Shown: piece by piece, positions 1 through 10,100 of the stretch
How the letters are laid out: each line of letters begins with the position of its first letter
How positions within the stretch are numbered: position 1 is the first letter of the stretch
NCBI RefSeq assembly: GCF_000142905.1
Contig: NW_013657626.1
Coordinates: forward strand, 251,394-279,941
Reading direction: 5' to 3'
Length of the DNA stretch: 28,548 nucleotides
DNA from: Thecamonas trahens ATCC 50062
Lineage: Eukaryota; Apusozoa; Apusomonadida; Apusomonadidae
Notes under the pieces: generated by a model
Told to the model about the DNA's origin: nothing
What the model saw: only the letters and a program-made list of their open reading frames with translations
Database searches by the model: none
Made by a program: the position numbers and the translations under genes

Positions 1-2070
1 AAACGAGGCAGCGAGGGCTGCAATGCGTGCGGCGGCCGAGGCACGGAGCTCGTCCATCTGGGTGCGTGCCGCGGCGAGGAGCTCGCGGAGGCCCTCGCGC
101 TGGGCGGTGATGTCGGCGACGGCGGCCTCGGAGGCGGTGAGCTCAGAGCAGAGCTCGCGGATGGTGACCGTGTTGGCCTCGAGACGGCGGAGGAGGACGT
201 AGGCAAGCGGGTCAAGCGTGGTGTTCTCGAGGTGGAGGACGTCGACCCAGGGCTTGAGATCGTCGGCGGCGGAGGCTGCGACGAGAGTCTCGAGGTGGGT
301 CGCCTTCTCTGAGTACTCGGCGAGGAGAGTGGTGAGCTTGTTCGTCTTGCGGCGGAGGCGGTCGATAGCGAGCTTGTCCTGCAGCGAACCGCCCGACTCG
401 GTCTCGAGGACAAGGGCCTCGTACTTGGCCTTCCACATTTCGGGCTCGTCCTCGAGCTTGTGCATCTTGGCGCGGAGGGCGTCGATTTCGGCACGGAGCT
501 CCTCGCAGCTCCGGCACGAGCCGTCAGGCCGAAGATTGTGGGTGAGCTTCTTGAGGTGGGCAACTTGCGTGTGAAGGGCCTTGTTCGACTTGGCCGACTT
601 TTCAGCGGCGTCGAGGAGGGCGTCGACGGCGTGGCGCGGCTGGACGGTGCCGATGAGGGCAGCGATGCGAGCGAGCTGATCGGGTGAGAGGTGGGTGTGC
701 GAGGCTGAGGCTTTGCCCTTGCTGCTGCTGGTCTCGCTTGAGGACAGCGTTCCGTGGCTGGGGCGCTTGGAGGGGCGCGAGCGGCGGGCAGAGTCGCGGG
801 CACGCTTCCAGTTGTCGGACGCCGTTTTCTTGCGGTGGGCGGTGGAAACGGCGCGATGGCCGGCCGGCGACGAGCCGCCATGAGACGAGGAGGCTGCGGC
901 GCTCTTGCGCTTGCGAGATGCTGCGAGGGCGGCGTTGCGGCGGCGGGCGAGCTCCGCGGCCCACTCGGCCTTTTCGTCCTGTTGGGTGAGTGTGAGCGAG
1001 CGCTTGCGTGACTCGCGGATGCGGGCCTTTTTGAGCTTAAGCGACTCTTCCTCACGAAGACGCTTTGCGCGCTCCTCCTCGGCAGCCTTGGCCTCCTCTT
1101 TCAGTTTGCGCTGATGGTCCTTGATGCGCTTGGCCTTGCGAGCGAGGCGGGCGGTACGCTCGTCGGCAAGGCGCTTCTCCTTCGCCTGAATGTCGCGGAG
1201 CATGTCCGACAGCGGCTTGGAGGTGTCGGCCATAGAGAGCATGAGGCGGCGCGAGGTGAGGGCGGCCATGCGCTCCTGGACCTCCTTCTCGGAGAGGGCA
1301 CCGCCAAAGGCGGCACGCAGAATGGCGTTGTCCTCTTGCAACACATCAAGGTTGCTCATGCGTGCCCGGGCCGCAAGCGACGAGGCCTGGTCGACAAGAA
1401 CAGTCTCAATGTCTGTGCCCATCTCGATGTGGACGTCGATCATGAGCTCGTTCTCGGCCTCGAGCTGGGCCTCGAGCGAGTCCTTCTTCCCCACAGTGGT
1501 CACTTCAGACTTGCTCGGGCTCGGAGAGAAATTGCCTCCGCCACCAGTCTCGTTAGCGCTGGATAAGGCACGGAGGCCCGACGGGCCGCGAGCCTTGCGC
1601 CGCATGGGCACGGCGCCGCCCTTGACAGCGAGGGCGCCCATGGACGAGACTGATCGCAGCATGTCGTCGCCATCGCGGTCCATATCTGACGTCGCTACCA
1701 GCGAGCCAACCGAGCCCGACGAGGCGACGTCGACCTTTGAGAGCCAGGTCTTCTTCTTCTCCTTCTTGAGCTTGGTAGAGGCAAACAGCTTGGCCCGCTC
1801 CCGCTGCCTGGCGGCCTCCTCGGCCTCCTCTGCCGCCATCCGAGCCTTTTCCGCCTCCCAGAACGGATCCTTCCGCTCTTCACCTCCGCCATTACCGCTT
1901 CCACCAGCCATCGCCCCTGTCCCGCCAGCCATCGCCCCTATACCGCCTGCTGCGCCTTGTCCACCACCACCACCACCGCCGCCGCCGCCGCCGCCGGCTG
2001 AGCCTCCGCCAGCCGGCGTGCCGACAAGCCCGAGCGACGGGGTGCCTGCAGCCATACGCATGGAGGCCAT
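1..2070 (-). CDS. coiled-coil protein, N-terminal 690 residues (runs off the left edge)
   Basis: A single uninterrupted minus-strand frame runs from an ATG at 2070 to the window edge without a stop, so the C-terminus is missing. The N-terminus (MASMRMAAGTPSLG) is followed by a Gly-rich stretch at about residues 24-36 and GA(M)AGG repeats. A charged segment comes next (EERKDPFWEAEKARM, then KLKKEKKKTWLSKV). A strongly basic helical region spans about residues 290-390 (ADERTARLARKAKRIKDHQ and similar), followed by a Ser/Lys/Arg-rich linker. From about residue 480 to the edge it is predicted coiled coil (heptad-like Leu/Ala with Glu/Lys), with one CRSC motif near 518. I recognise no enzymatic domain. 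ATGs at 2061 and 2055 are alternative starts. Codons are mostly GC-ending, which supports this strand over the antisense frame. It could be cytoskeletal or centrosomal, but that rests only on the coiled coils. Confidence 0.8.
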   Translation of the reverse strand, partial: MASMRMAAGTPSLGLVGTPAGGGSAGGGGGGGGGGGGQGAAGGIGAMAGGTGAMAGGSGNGGGEERKDPFWEAEKARMAAEEAEEAARQRERAKLFASTKLKKEKKKTWLSKVDVASSGSVGSLVATSDMDRDGDDMLRSVSSMGALAVKGGAVPMRRKARGPSGLRALSSANETGGGGNFSPSPSKSEVTTVGKKDSLEAQLEAENELMIDVHIEMGTDIETVLVDQASSLAARARMSNLDVLQEDNAILRAAFGGALSEKEVQERMAALTSRRLMLSMADTSKPLSDMLRDIQAKEKRLADERTARLARKAKRIKDHQRKLKEEAKAAEEERAKRLREEESLKLKKARIRESRKRSLTLTQQDEKAEWAAELARRRNAALAASRKRKSAAASSSHGGSSPAGHRAVSTAHRKKTASDNWKRARDSARRSRPSKRPSHGTLSSSETSSSKGKASASHTHLSPDQLARIAALIGTVQPRHAVDALLDAAEKSAKSNKALHTQVAHLKKLTHNLRPDGSCRSCEELRAEIDALRAKMHKLEDEPEMWKAKYEALVLETESGGSLQDKLAIDRLRRKTNKLTTLLAEYSEKATHLETLVAASAADDLKPWVDVLHLENTTLDPLAYVLLRRLEANTVTIRELCSELTASEAAVADITAQREGLRELLAAARTQMDELRASAAARIAALAASF

Positions 2071-2083
2071 ATGTATGTATGTT

Positions 2084-2088
<5 letters not shown>

Positions 2089-2118
<30 letters not shown>
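2089..2118. repeat. (GT)15 microsatellite
   Basis: Fifteen perfect GT dinucleotides, preceded by degenerate ATGT units (about 2069-2088). On the minus strand this is a CA repeat starting about 19 bases upstream of the start codon at 2070, so it would lie in the 5' UTR or core promoter of the coiled-coil gene. Confidence 0.95.
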
Positions 2119-2122
<4 letters not shown>

Positions 2123-2283
2123 TCCCCGTGGGGTGGTGGTTGTCGGGGTGGGCGTGAGGTGGGGGGACCGTTGGCAGGCGAAGGAGAGGCTTGGGACAGA
2201 GGAGGGAGGGGGGGCTGATCAGAAGATGGGGATGGGCATGTGACGGTGTAAGGGAGGTGATGATTGGGTGATTGGGTGATCGG

Positions 2284-2378
2284 TGTATGTCTATGTGTGT
2301 GCATGTGTATGTGTATGTGTATGTATATGTATGTGTATGTGTATGTGTATGTGTGTGTGAATGTGTGTATGTGTGTGG
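2284..2378. repeat. degenerate GTGTAT microsatellite
   Basis: About 95 bp of imperfect GTGTAT/GTAT/GT units with alternating purine and pyrimidine. It lies in the divergent intergenic region, upstream of the C-rich tract and of EMC8/9. Confidence 0.9.
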
Positions 2379-2383
2379 TCTGA

Positions 2384-2625
2384 TCCCCCCTCCCCCCCTC
2401 CCCCCCCATCCTCCCCTTCCACCTTCTCATCTCCATCTCCCGCCTTCCCCCCGATCCCCCCCCTCCCCCTCCGATCCCCATCCACCCATCCCCCCCCCCA
2501 CTCCCGATCCCCTCCCCCCCCCCTGGTAACCCACCCCTGATCCCCGTCCCCTGGTACCCCACCCCACCCCACTCCAGCTGATCCCCCTCCCCTTCCTCCC
2601 CCACCCCCCCCGTCCCCGCGACCGC
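2384..2625. repeat. C-rich low-complexity tract (G-rich on the minus strand)
   Basis: About 240 bp consisting mainly of C runs of four to nine separated by T, A or short spacers. The minus strand therefore carries many closely spaced G runs, the kind of sequence that can form G-quadruplexes. It sits directly upstream of the EMC8/9 start codon. Antisense Gly-rich frames over it are composition artefacts. Confidence 0.85.
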
Positions 2626-2650
2626 CCACACCTCACTCCCGCGCAACACC

Positions 2651-2912
2651 ATGGTCGAACTGAGCAAAGGGGCCGCAGGGAAGATTGTTTGCCATGCCAG
2701 ACAGCATGTTACCCGTGCTGTCGTTGGCCTCCTCCTGGGCCAGCCCGGCTCGGACGCCGTCACTGACGTTGTCCCCCTCGCCCACACCCTCCTGGCTCTG
2801 ACGGCGGTGGAGGAGGCGGCGCTGAACATGGTACGCATGGCGGCAGAGGGGAGGGGAGAAGGGAGGGGGGGGGATGGTGACTGACGGTGGGCATGATGAT
2901 GCTGATGCTGAT

Positions 2913-2968
<56 letters not shown>

Positions 2969-3661
2969 CGATGCTCCTCGTGCTCGCCCTGCTCCTCGTG
3001 CTCGCCCTGCTCCTCATGCTGCTCGCATTCTTCCTCAACTTCCTCTTACTGATGCTAATGCCGATCACCCCTCGGCTGATGGCCATGGCAATGCTCACCC
3101 TGCACTTGCCTCTGACAACAGATCGAGGCCCACGCTGCAAGCCAGGACCTCGCCATTGTTGGCGTCTACTACGGCAACGCCCGCCAGGACGACTGCTCCG
3201 TCCCGCCGGCGGTCCTCGCGCTGTCGTCGGCTGTCGGCGGGTGCATCGTGGCGGTCGACGGGCCGGCGTTCGGACCCTTTGCCGCCGCCGTCGCCGACCA
3301 CATTCCGCTCCGCGCTGTTGAGGCTCCGGTCGGCAGCGCCGGCTCAGGTGCCGCCGACGGCGCCCACGCCTCGCTTCCGGCCTCAGGCCTCCCGCTTGCC
3401 GACACTACCCCGCTCGCCCTCACCATCGACGGCGTCGACGTCCCTTCACCCTCGGCCACCAACGCCGCTGCCGCTGCCGCTGCCGCCGCGTCCGAGTCTG
3501 CACCGGCCGCCCTCGCGCCCACCGTCGCCCTTCTCCGTGCCGGCCTCGCCGGCCTCACCGACGGCACCGTCTCCATCGCCGACTACGACGACCACATGGA
3601 CTCGCTCGTCCATGACTGGCGCAACCCTTCGTTTGATGCCTTTGTCCTCACCCACAAGTAA
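2651..3661 (+). CDS. EMC8: ER membrane protein complex subunit 8/9 (EMC8/9), two exons
   Basis: Exons 2651-2830 and 3122-3661 join in phase 0 to give 239 residues. EMC8/EMC9 (UPF0172) is a cytosolic MPN-fold subunit of the ER membrane complex, an insertase for tail-anchored and multipass membrane proteins. Exon 1 (MVELSKGAAGKIVCHARQH, then VVGLLLG and PLAHTLLAL) matches the family's N-terminal helix and first strands. Exon 2 starts IEAHAASQDLAIVGVYYGN. The C-terminus DYDDHMDSLVHDWRNP closely resembles the conserved family ending DFDNHLDDIRNDWTNP. No JAMM zinc-binding signature is visible, as expected for this non-catalytic MPN family. An Ala-rich insertion (nine consecutive Ala, nt 3463-3490) and a Gly/Ala/Ser-rich insertion before it make it somewhat longer than animal homologues (about 200-210 residues). 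Sequence does not separate EMC8 from EMC9; a single ancestral gene is likely. Confidence 0.9.
2913..2966. repeat. (GATGAC)9 hexamer repeat in the EMC8/9 intron
   Basis: Nine perfect copies of GATGAC. It creates open frames encoding poly-Asp or Met-Thr repeats, which lie inside the spliced-out intron and are not coding. Confidence 0.95.
2973..3026. repeat. 18-bp tandem repeat in the EMC8/9 intron
   Basis: Two perfect copies of an 18-bp unit (GCTCCTCGTGCTCGCCCT) at 2973-2990 and 2991-3008, then a degenerate third copy to about 3026. Confidence 0.9.
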
Positions 3662-4186
3662 CCACACAATCCCAGCCAGCCTCCCCCTCCTCCTTCCACC
3701 ACCATCATGCGAGCATATCAACTCGGCCACAACTGCACCTCCCCGTCGATAGCCCTGTGCGCGCCCCTGCAGCAACAAGAGGACGACACTCTTCCGATCG
3801 TGTTGAGCCTCAGTACGACACTGATGGGGGGCCGTATGAGTGAAGAAACGACGAGGTTCATCAGACAAGTTAAAGGAAGATAATATCCAGAACGGGTCAC
3901 GATGCCCCAAAACAGACCGTCAGAGATCGGTAGCTTGCATCCTCCCCCCCCTCCCCGCCTCCCCGCCCTCCCCGCCTCCCCGCCTCCCCGCCTCCCCGCC
4001 CTCCCCGCCTCCCCGCCTCCCCGCCTCCCCACCCGCTGCCAACCAACCGTCGTTCGCCCAAACCATTTCCCCCGCCACTTCCTCTCGCCAACCGCCACAC
4101 CCCACCCACCGCCACCACCGCCACCACCGCCACTCCCCACTACCCCCCACGCCCACCCCCTAACCCCTCCCACCACACCTACCACT
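3662..4186. other. intergenic region and probable 5' leader of the CFAP47-like gene
   Basis: These 525 bp lie between the EMC8/9 stop and the chosen CFAP47 start. The first 240 bp look unstructured. From 3941 to about 4032 there is a tandem CTCCCCGCC-type repeat, followed by CCACCACCG units near 4105-4135. The CFAP47 frame stays open back to an ATG at 3902, but that extension would encode only repeats of Pro-Pro-Arg-Leu-Pro-Ala type and is more likely leader sequence. Confidence 0.6.
3941..4032. repeat. CTCCCCGCC-type tandem repeat
   Basis: About 92 bp of repeated CTCCCCGCC units in 9- and 8-bp steps. The minus strand has regularly spaced GGGG runs and could form G-quadruplexes. It lies about 155 bp upstream of the chosen CFAP47 start. 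Confidence 0.9.
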
Positions 4187-7100
4187 ATGCCACTGACCTT
4201 TGCCCCCTCTGCCCGGTCTTCGTCCTCGTCCAGCCACCACCGCCGAGCACGACTGAGCCCAGCCCGCCCGGCGCCGGCCACGCCCACTCCGCTGCGCAAG
4301 ACAACGTCCGGCGGGAGACGACGGGGTGGCGGCGGGAGGAGTCTCGCACTCGACGGACCGACACATGCTCCGCCATCGTCATCGGCTTCGGCTACTCGTG
4401 GTCCGGGAACAGGACTGGCTGCCGGTGACGGAGTCCGTGCCATGCCTGCCAGGGCCGAGGCAAACCACGGCGACGCCTTTCCCATCGCTGTTGCGCCCGA
4501 TGAGGTTGTCTTTCCCGACGTGGCGCCAGACACGCTGTATATCTTCAATCTCCGACTTCAGAACGTCGGCCCGGACACCGTCCGAGTCTGCCTCGCGCCA
4601 CCTGCATCGGCAAAGTTCTCCTTTGCCGACGGCGCCGTCACCTCGTTCTCTCTCGCTCCGGGTCTCTCGCACTACCTTGATCTGCAGTTCCGAGCCGAGG
4701 AGACAACCGCCGACGTTCACGACGCGGTGCGGGTCTCGCTTGCCTGCGGCGACGCCCTCATCCCAGTCCGTGCCCTCATTCCACGCCCGGTGCTGGGCCT
4801 CTCGGCGCTGGCGGTCGACTTTGGCACCCTCCCGCCGGCGGTGCCGGCGACAAGAACCGTGACGCTCACCAACAGCGGCGCCATGGACGGCCAGTTCCGA
4901 CTCGCGTTGCCCGAGCCAGGCACGCCCGACGCCGAAGCCGCGCAGCCGTTCTCCATCACGCCGTCGCGCGGCGTCGTCTCGGCCGGCGGCTCGCTCGCGC
5001 TCCGAGTTGCTTTCAAGGGTCCTTCGGTTGGCGTCTTCCGCGCCGTCCTTCCTCTCCACTGCATCGACCCGGGTTCGCGCCTTCCGGTCGTCTCCTCGCT
5101 CGAGGTCACCGCATCGGTCGTCAAGCAGGCGCTCACGCTCTACACCGCCAACGGCGCTGCTGTCCTCGACGTTGTCGACTTTGGCGCCATGTACTACGGC
5201 CAGTCTCGCGTCGTCTCGGGCCTGCTCACTAACAACGGCCCGCTCCCGGTCTCGTTTGCAGTCATCTTTGGCAAGGATCGCGGCGGCGCGACGTCGGTCA
5301 TGACTACCGCGTCGGACCTCGTCAAGCACGGTGGCGCTCGCGCAGGCCTCACCGAGTCTGCGCAGGACGCCGAGAAGTTCATCATGACTCTCGAGCCATC
5401 GCGCGGCACCCTCGCGCCGGGCCAATCGCTCACCATGACATGCACCTTTGCGCCGCCGGCCACCGGCGCCACTGCCGCCGCCGGCGCCTCGCTCGCCGCA
5501 GACGCTCCCTCACCCTCGCTCTACTTCAAAGTTCCGTACTTTATCGAAATGGTCGAGACTGGCGCCAAGACCAAGGTAACGCTCAAGGGCGAGGCCCATG
5601 TTCCGTCGCTCGCTTTCTCGGCCACCATCTTTCAGTTTGGCCCGTGCCCCATCAACTCACACCTCGACATGGAGTTTACCGTCAAGAACACCAACGAGGA
5701 GCTGCCGGCAACCGTCGCTTTTGGCAAGCTTGCCCACTTTGCCGTCTCGGCCCGCAAGCTCACCCTCCTCCCGCTCCAGACCAAGTCGCTCCTCCTCCGC
5801 TTTGCGCCCAAGCAGTATGGCGAGTTCTCCGGCTTGCTCACGATCCGTGCTTGCGCGGGCACCTACTCCCGCACGCTCAGCGTCTCAGGCCTTTGCACCA
5901 CTGCGGCACGGCTCCCGCCAGCGCTTGCCGCGCTCCCGCCGTCCGCCCCACATCTGGTCCATCCCGACGACTACGCCCGCGCGCTCAACCGCCAGCCTTC
6001 GGCCTCGTCGCGGCGCACCAAGCCCGCGCCGCCGCCGTCGGCGCTTGTCGACAAGCGCTTCTCTTACGACGAGGCTACCGCGGCGCGCATCGCAGCCGCA
6101 AAGTCCACCTACAACGGGTACCTCAAGGAGTCGGCCGCCGCCCGCGTCGCCGCCACCAAAGCTCGTGACCGCAGGCGCTCGGTTGACTTTCTCAACGGCG
6201 TCGACCTTGGCATGGTGCCCGGCTCGGGCCTCGAGGAGCCGCAACTGGCGCTCCCGCCAGCCCGCGAGAAGCTGTACCTCGAGCACGTGCCTGGCGACTC
6301 GGACGCTGTCTCATACCTCAAGAACCTCAAGCTGCACTCGGGCGATGAGTTCATTGCCACCAAGTTCCCTGCCGAAGCTGCCCACCCGGCGCAGAAGAAG
6401 GAGTGCACCTCGGTACTCTCCACCGCCGAGCTCCGCGACATTGTCCGCGGCCCGGCGTTTATCGATTTTGGCACCGTCTCGGTCTTCTCGGCCAACGCCA
6501 AGAGCTTCAACGTGACCAACAACCTCGACCAGGCCGTCTCGGTTGCAGTCTTTGCCACCGAGCATGAGGAGTTGTCGGCGTCGACCGCCAAGCCGCAGGT
6601 CATCCCGCCAGGTGCCACCGCGGGCTTTGACATCCGCTACACCTCGCTCGTCCCGCAAAAGTTCAACCGTATGATTCAGTACATGGTCAACGGCCACCAT
6701 GCGTTCTCGTTCTCGGTCAAGGCCGAGTCTATTGCCACTCGCCTCGCGCTCTCGCATTCGTTCCTCGAGTTTCACTTTCCGCCCGACGTCATCGAGCCGC
6801 GCGTCACCGAGGTCATCACCATGACCAACCCGGGCAACGCCCCGGCCGAGTTCCGTTGGACGCCGGTCAACACCATCGAGTCGTCTTCACCTGTCTTTGA
6901 CATTGTCCCTCTCACTGGCGCCGTCCCGCCGGCTTCGTCGCTCAACTGCCACATCACGTACACGCCCGATGCCTCGCCCGAGGACGTCACCATCTTCAAG
7001 CTTTCGGTCAAGGGCGGCTCAGAGCTCTCGCTCACCTGCCGCGGCGCCATCGGGGTTGGCAAGGCGAGCTTCTCGACCGACGCCGTCGACTTTGGCGTTG

Positions 7101-10100
7101 TCTCGGTCGGAATGGTCGACGAGGCCACCGTTTATCTGCTCAACGTCGGCCGGCACGACGTCTTCTACACTCTCGACTCGCTCGCCTCGGCTGGCGACTC
7201 GTTCGGCGACCTCATGATCACCTCGCCCACCTCGGGTCGCATCCCGGTCGGCAGTCGAGCAAAGGTCACCGTCTCGTTTGCACCGACCCAGCCGCAGGAC
7301 TTGCGGACCCGGCTCTCGGCCGCCATCCGCGGCGCAGGTCGGGTCTCACTCGTCATCTCGGCCTCGGCCGAAGTGCCCTCGCTCTCCATCGAGGAGCCGG
7401 CCTTTGACTTTGGACAGGTCTACATCGGCGCCACTACCCGCCTCCCGGTCACACTCGCCAACACCGGCCGCATTCCGGCCTCGTGCTACCTCGACCTCTC
7501 CGAGGAGCCCGAGTTCACCGTCGACATCCCGGCCGAGTACGTCGACATGCTCGACGCCACCGGCGATGCCCCGATCATGATGGTGGCAGACATTGCCGGC
7601 CCTGCAGGCTCGGTCTTTGATCAGGAGACGCTCGCCAACACCATCGGCGCCCTCGCCTCCAACATATACAAGCTCACGCTCGAGCCCGGCACCAAGCTCT
7701 CATTTGAGCTCGTCTTTAGGCCCATCGACCCGTTCGAGCTCGCCTTTCAGCTCCCTTTGCGCATGATCTCCATCGAAGATGCTGGCGACCTGCGTCGGGT
7801 TGTCACCGCCACCGCTCTCCGTGCCCCACTCGACGTCTCAGAGACTAACTATGACTTTGGCGAGGTGGTTATCCTCAAGCCCGGTGCCCTTCCGTACACT
7901 CACACCCTCGTCCTTACCAACCAGGACTCGCGTGGCTTCCGCTGGTCGTTCGAGTTGAGTCACGACCTGCTCGCTGACGATACCTTTGTCCTCGAGCCGA
8001 CCGAGGGCCACCTCAACCCGGGCCAGCGGGCCTCGGTGCGGGTATCCTTCACCCCACTCGCCTCGACCGCCTACCTCCTCACCCTGCCCATCACCATCGA
8101 CGGCGGCGAGGCCGGCCTCCGCACCATGACCATCACCACCCGTGGCCGCGGCGTCTACCCAAACCTCACCTTTTTGCCCGCCACCCTTCACCTCCCGGTC
8201 GTCCCGCTCGGCTTTACCTCGCGGGCCTCGGTCACCATCTCGGGCCAGGGCTACGACGCGCTCGACTTGGTCTACGAGCTCCCGCTCGACTCGCGCTCGC
8301 TTCCATTGGCGGTTGAGTTTCCTGGCGCCACAGCTCTGACCCGCGACGCGTCGTCGACCACCATCGAGGTCACGTTTTCGGCGTCGTCGGCTATGGCCTT
8401 TGCCACCACCATCGACTTTATCGACTCGGATGGCGTCCGCTTCCCACTTCACGTCACTGGCATCACCGACAACTGCTTCCTCACACTCTTCCCGTTTGTG
8501 GCACCGGTCCGCAGTGACTTTGCCTTTGTCGAGGGCTCTGCCGCCTCCCCGCCGCGCCCACCCCTGTCGCGATCCGGCCGCTCGTCTACCGGCGACTCGG
8601 CGCCGCTCTCGCCCGGCCCAGCCTCGGTTCTTCCGCTCGACCTTCAGCAGCCGCTCGAGCTCGGTGGCTCCGAAGGCGCAGCCGGCAAGACCATCTACCT
8701 CCGGCTCGCCACGCTCACCGACCGACAGGTCTTTGAAAACCGCATGGCGCTCCTCCCGCAGTATCTCTCGCGCTCGGCCTCGATCCTAGAGTCGGGCCGG
8801 GTTGGTCTCTCTGGCGGCGGCGGGTCGGGCCTCGTCATGGCCGGCGGACCAGCATCTGGCGGCCCTGTCGTCTCGTTCCAGCTCGACGACCGCGGCTCGC
8901 CGGACGGCCGCGGCTCGTCGTTGGCCGATGTTGAGGGTGTCGACTCGCCGCTCGGCGCCCTGCTGCGACAGGCCGCTGACGTGATCTGCACCTGGCTCTC
9001 GGCGCGGATTCTTCCGCTGCCCATCAAGAACTTTCCCGACGACGCTGTCCGCGAAGACGGTCGACCCATTGCCGCCGCCTTTAAGGCGTTGACCGGGAAA
9101 AAGCTGCCCGGACGGGTTGGCAAGCGCTCGGCAGCCAACAAGGTTGACTATGCGCACAAGCTCTTCCGGCAGTATGCTAACCTGACAAGGATCATCCGCG
9201 CTGCTGGCGGTCTCCTTACCCAGGTCGAGCCAGAAGACTTTCTCACCCTCGCCGAGTGCGACCGGGTGCGGACGGCAGCGCTCAAGAAGGCGGATCCGGA
9301 GATCTCGCAGGAGACCATTTACGCCGAGCGCGACTTGCTGGAGCGGGCTTATCCGTTCCGCTCGCTTGCGGCGTGGACCTACACCACACTGCAGATGATC
9401 CGCTGCTACGTCCTCCCGCGCGTCACCCTTGACTCCTGGGTCGAGCGCATAGTCGCTCTCCAGTCGCCACCCACCGATCTTGCCTACATGGCAGACCTCA
9501 CCGACGACGAGGCCCTCGAGTTTGGCCTTCCTGCTTCAAGCCGCAAGGCCACGAAGAGGGGAAGGAGCGCGGCTCCCACGGGTCGTCGCGACGGCCCGCC
9601 TGAGCCGAGCAAGCCCGGGCAGAAGGCTCGCAAAGCTGGGCGGGCGGGTAGGCGGGGACCTGGCCGCAGTGGCCGTCGCAGCGGCGTCACACCCGGCGGC
9701 GGAAGCAGCGGCGGAGGCAGCGGGGCACCGACCGGACCATCGTACAATGGTGTGCCGTACGCAACGGTCCTCGCATCGCGTAAGCTAACCGAAGCCTCGC
9801 TCGATGCATCGAACGTGTACTCGCGGTCAGAGATGCTCCTCCTCGAGTGGGCGTCAGTCTGTTACGAGTTGGTGTACCCGACATCTGCGCGACCGCTGCT
9901 CAACTTTGACATTGACTTTGCCGACGGCGTGGTGCTCGCCGCCATTCTGGTGGTGTACATTCCGCAGCTCTCGTCGTCGTGGCTCTCGTCGATTTATCAG
10001 GAGACCGGGACGAGCCACCACATCGAGTCGAACGCGGAAAAGGTGCTGAACGCGTTCCGCGAGGCCTCACTCGATTTCCCGCTCGACGAAGGCGACATTG

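Larger units (their letters stand above)
2071..2650. promoter_or_regulatory. divergent intergenic region between the coiled-coil gene and EMC8/9
   Basis: These 580 bp separate two divergently transcribed genes and should hold both promoters. They contain a (GT)15 microsatellite, a GTGTAT-type repeat, a short GATTGGGT repeat near 2258-2280, and a long C-rich tract. I saw no convincing TATA box and no open frame that looks coding. That it contains both promoters is inferred from gene orientation only. Confidence 0.5.
2831..3121 (+). other. intron of EMC8/9
   Basis: A 291-base intron with GTACGC at the donor and ACAACAG at the acceptor. Removing it fuses two exons in phase 0 and restores a continuous EMC8/9 protein (ALNM followed by IEAH). 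It is filled largely by two tandem repeats. A TGCTAAT sequence near 3051 is a possible branch site. Confidence 0.9.

Noticed and set aside
1190-2218. 342-residue plus-strand open frame with a poly-Pro tract
   Set aside because: Antisense to the coiled-coil gene. It gives no recognisable domain and runs into the GT microsatellite (Val-Cys repeats); the minus strand gives a continuous, charged coiled-coil protein to the window edge.
2887-3321. plus-strand frames with Met-Thr or poly-Asp repeats
   Set aside because: They arise from the (GATGAC)9 repeat inside the EMC8/9 intron and overlap exon 2 in the wrong frame.
3718-4548. 276-residue Gly/Arg-rich minus-strand frame
   Set aside because: Antisense of C-rich leader repeats and of the CFAP47 N-terminus. 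Its composition follows from the repeats.
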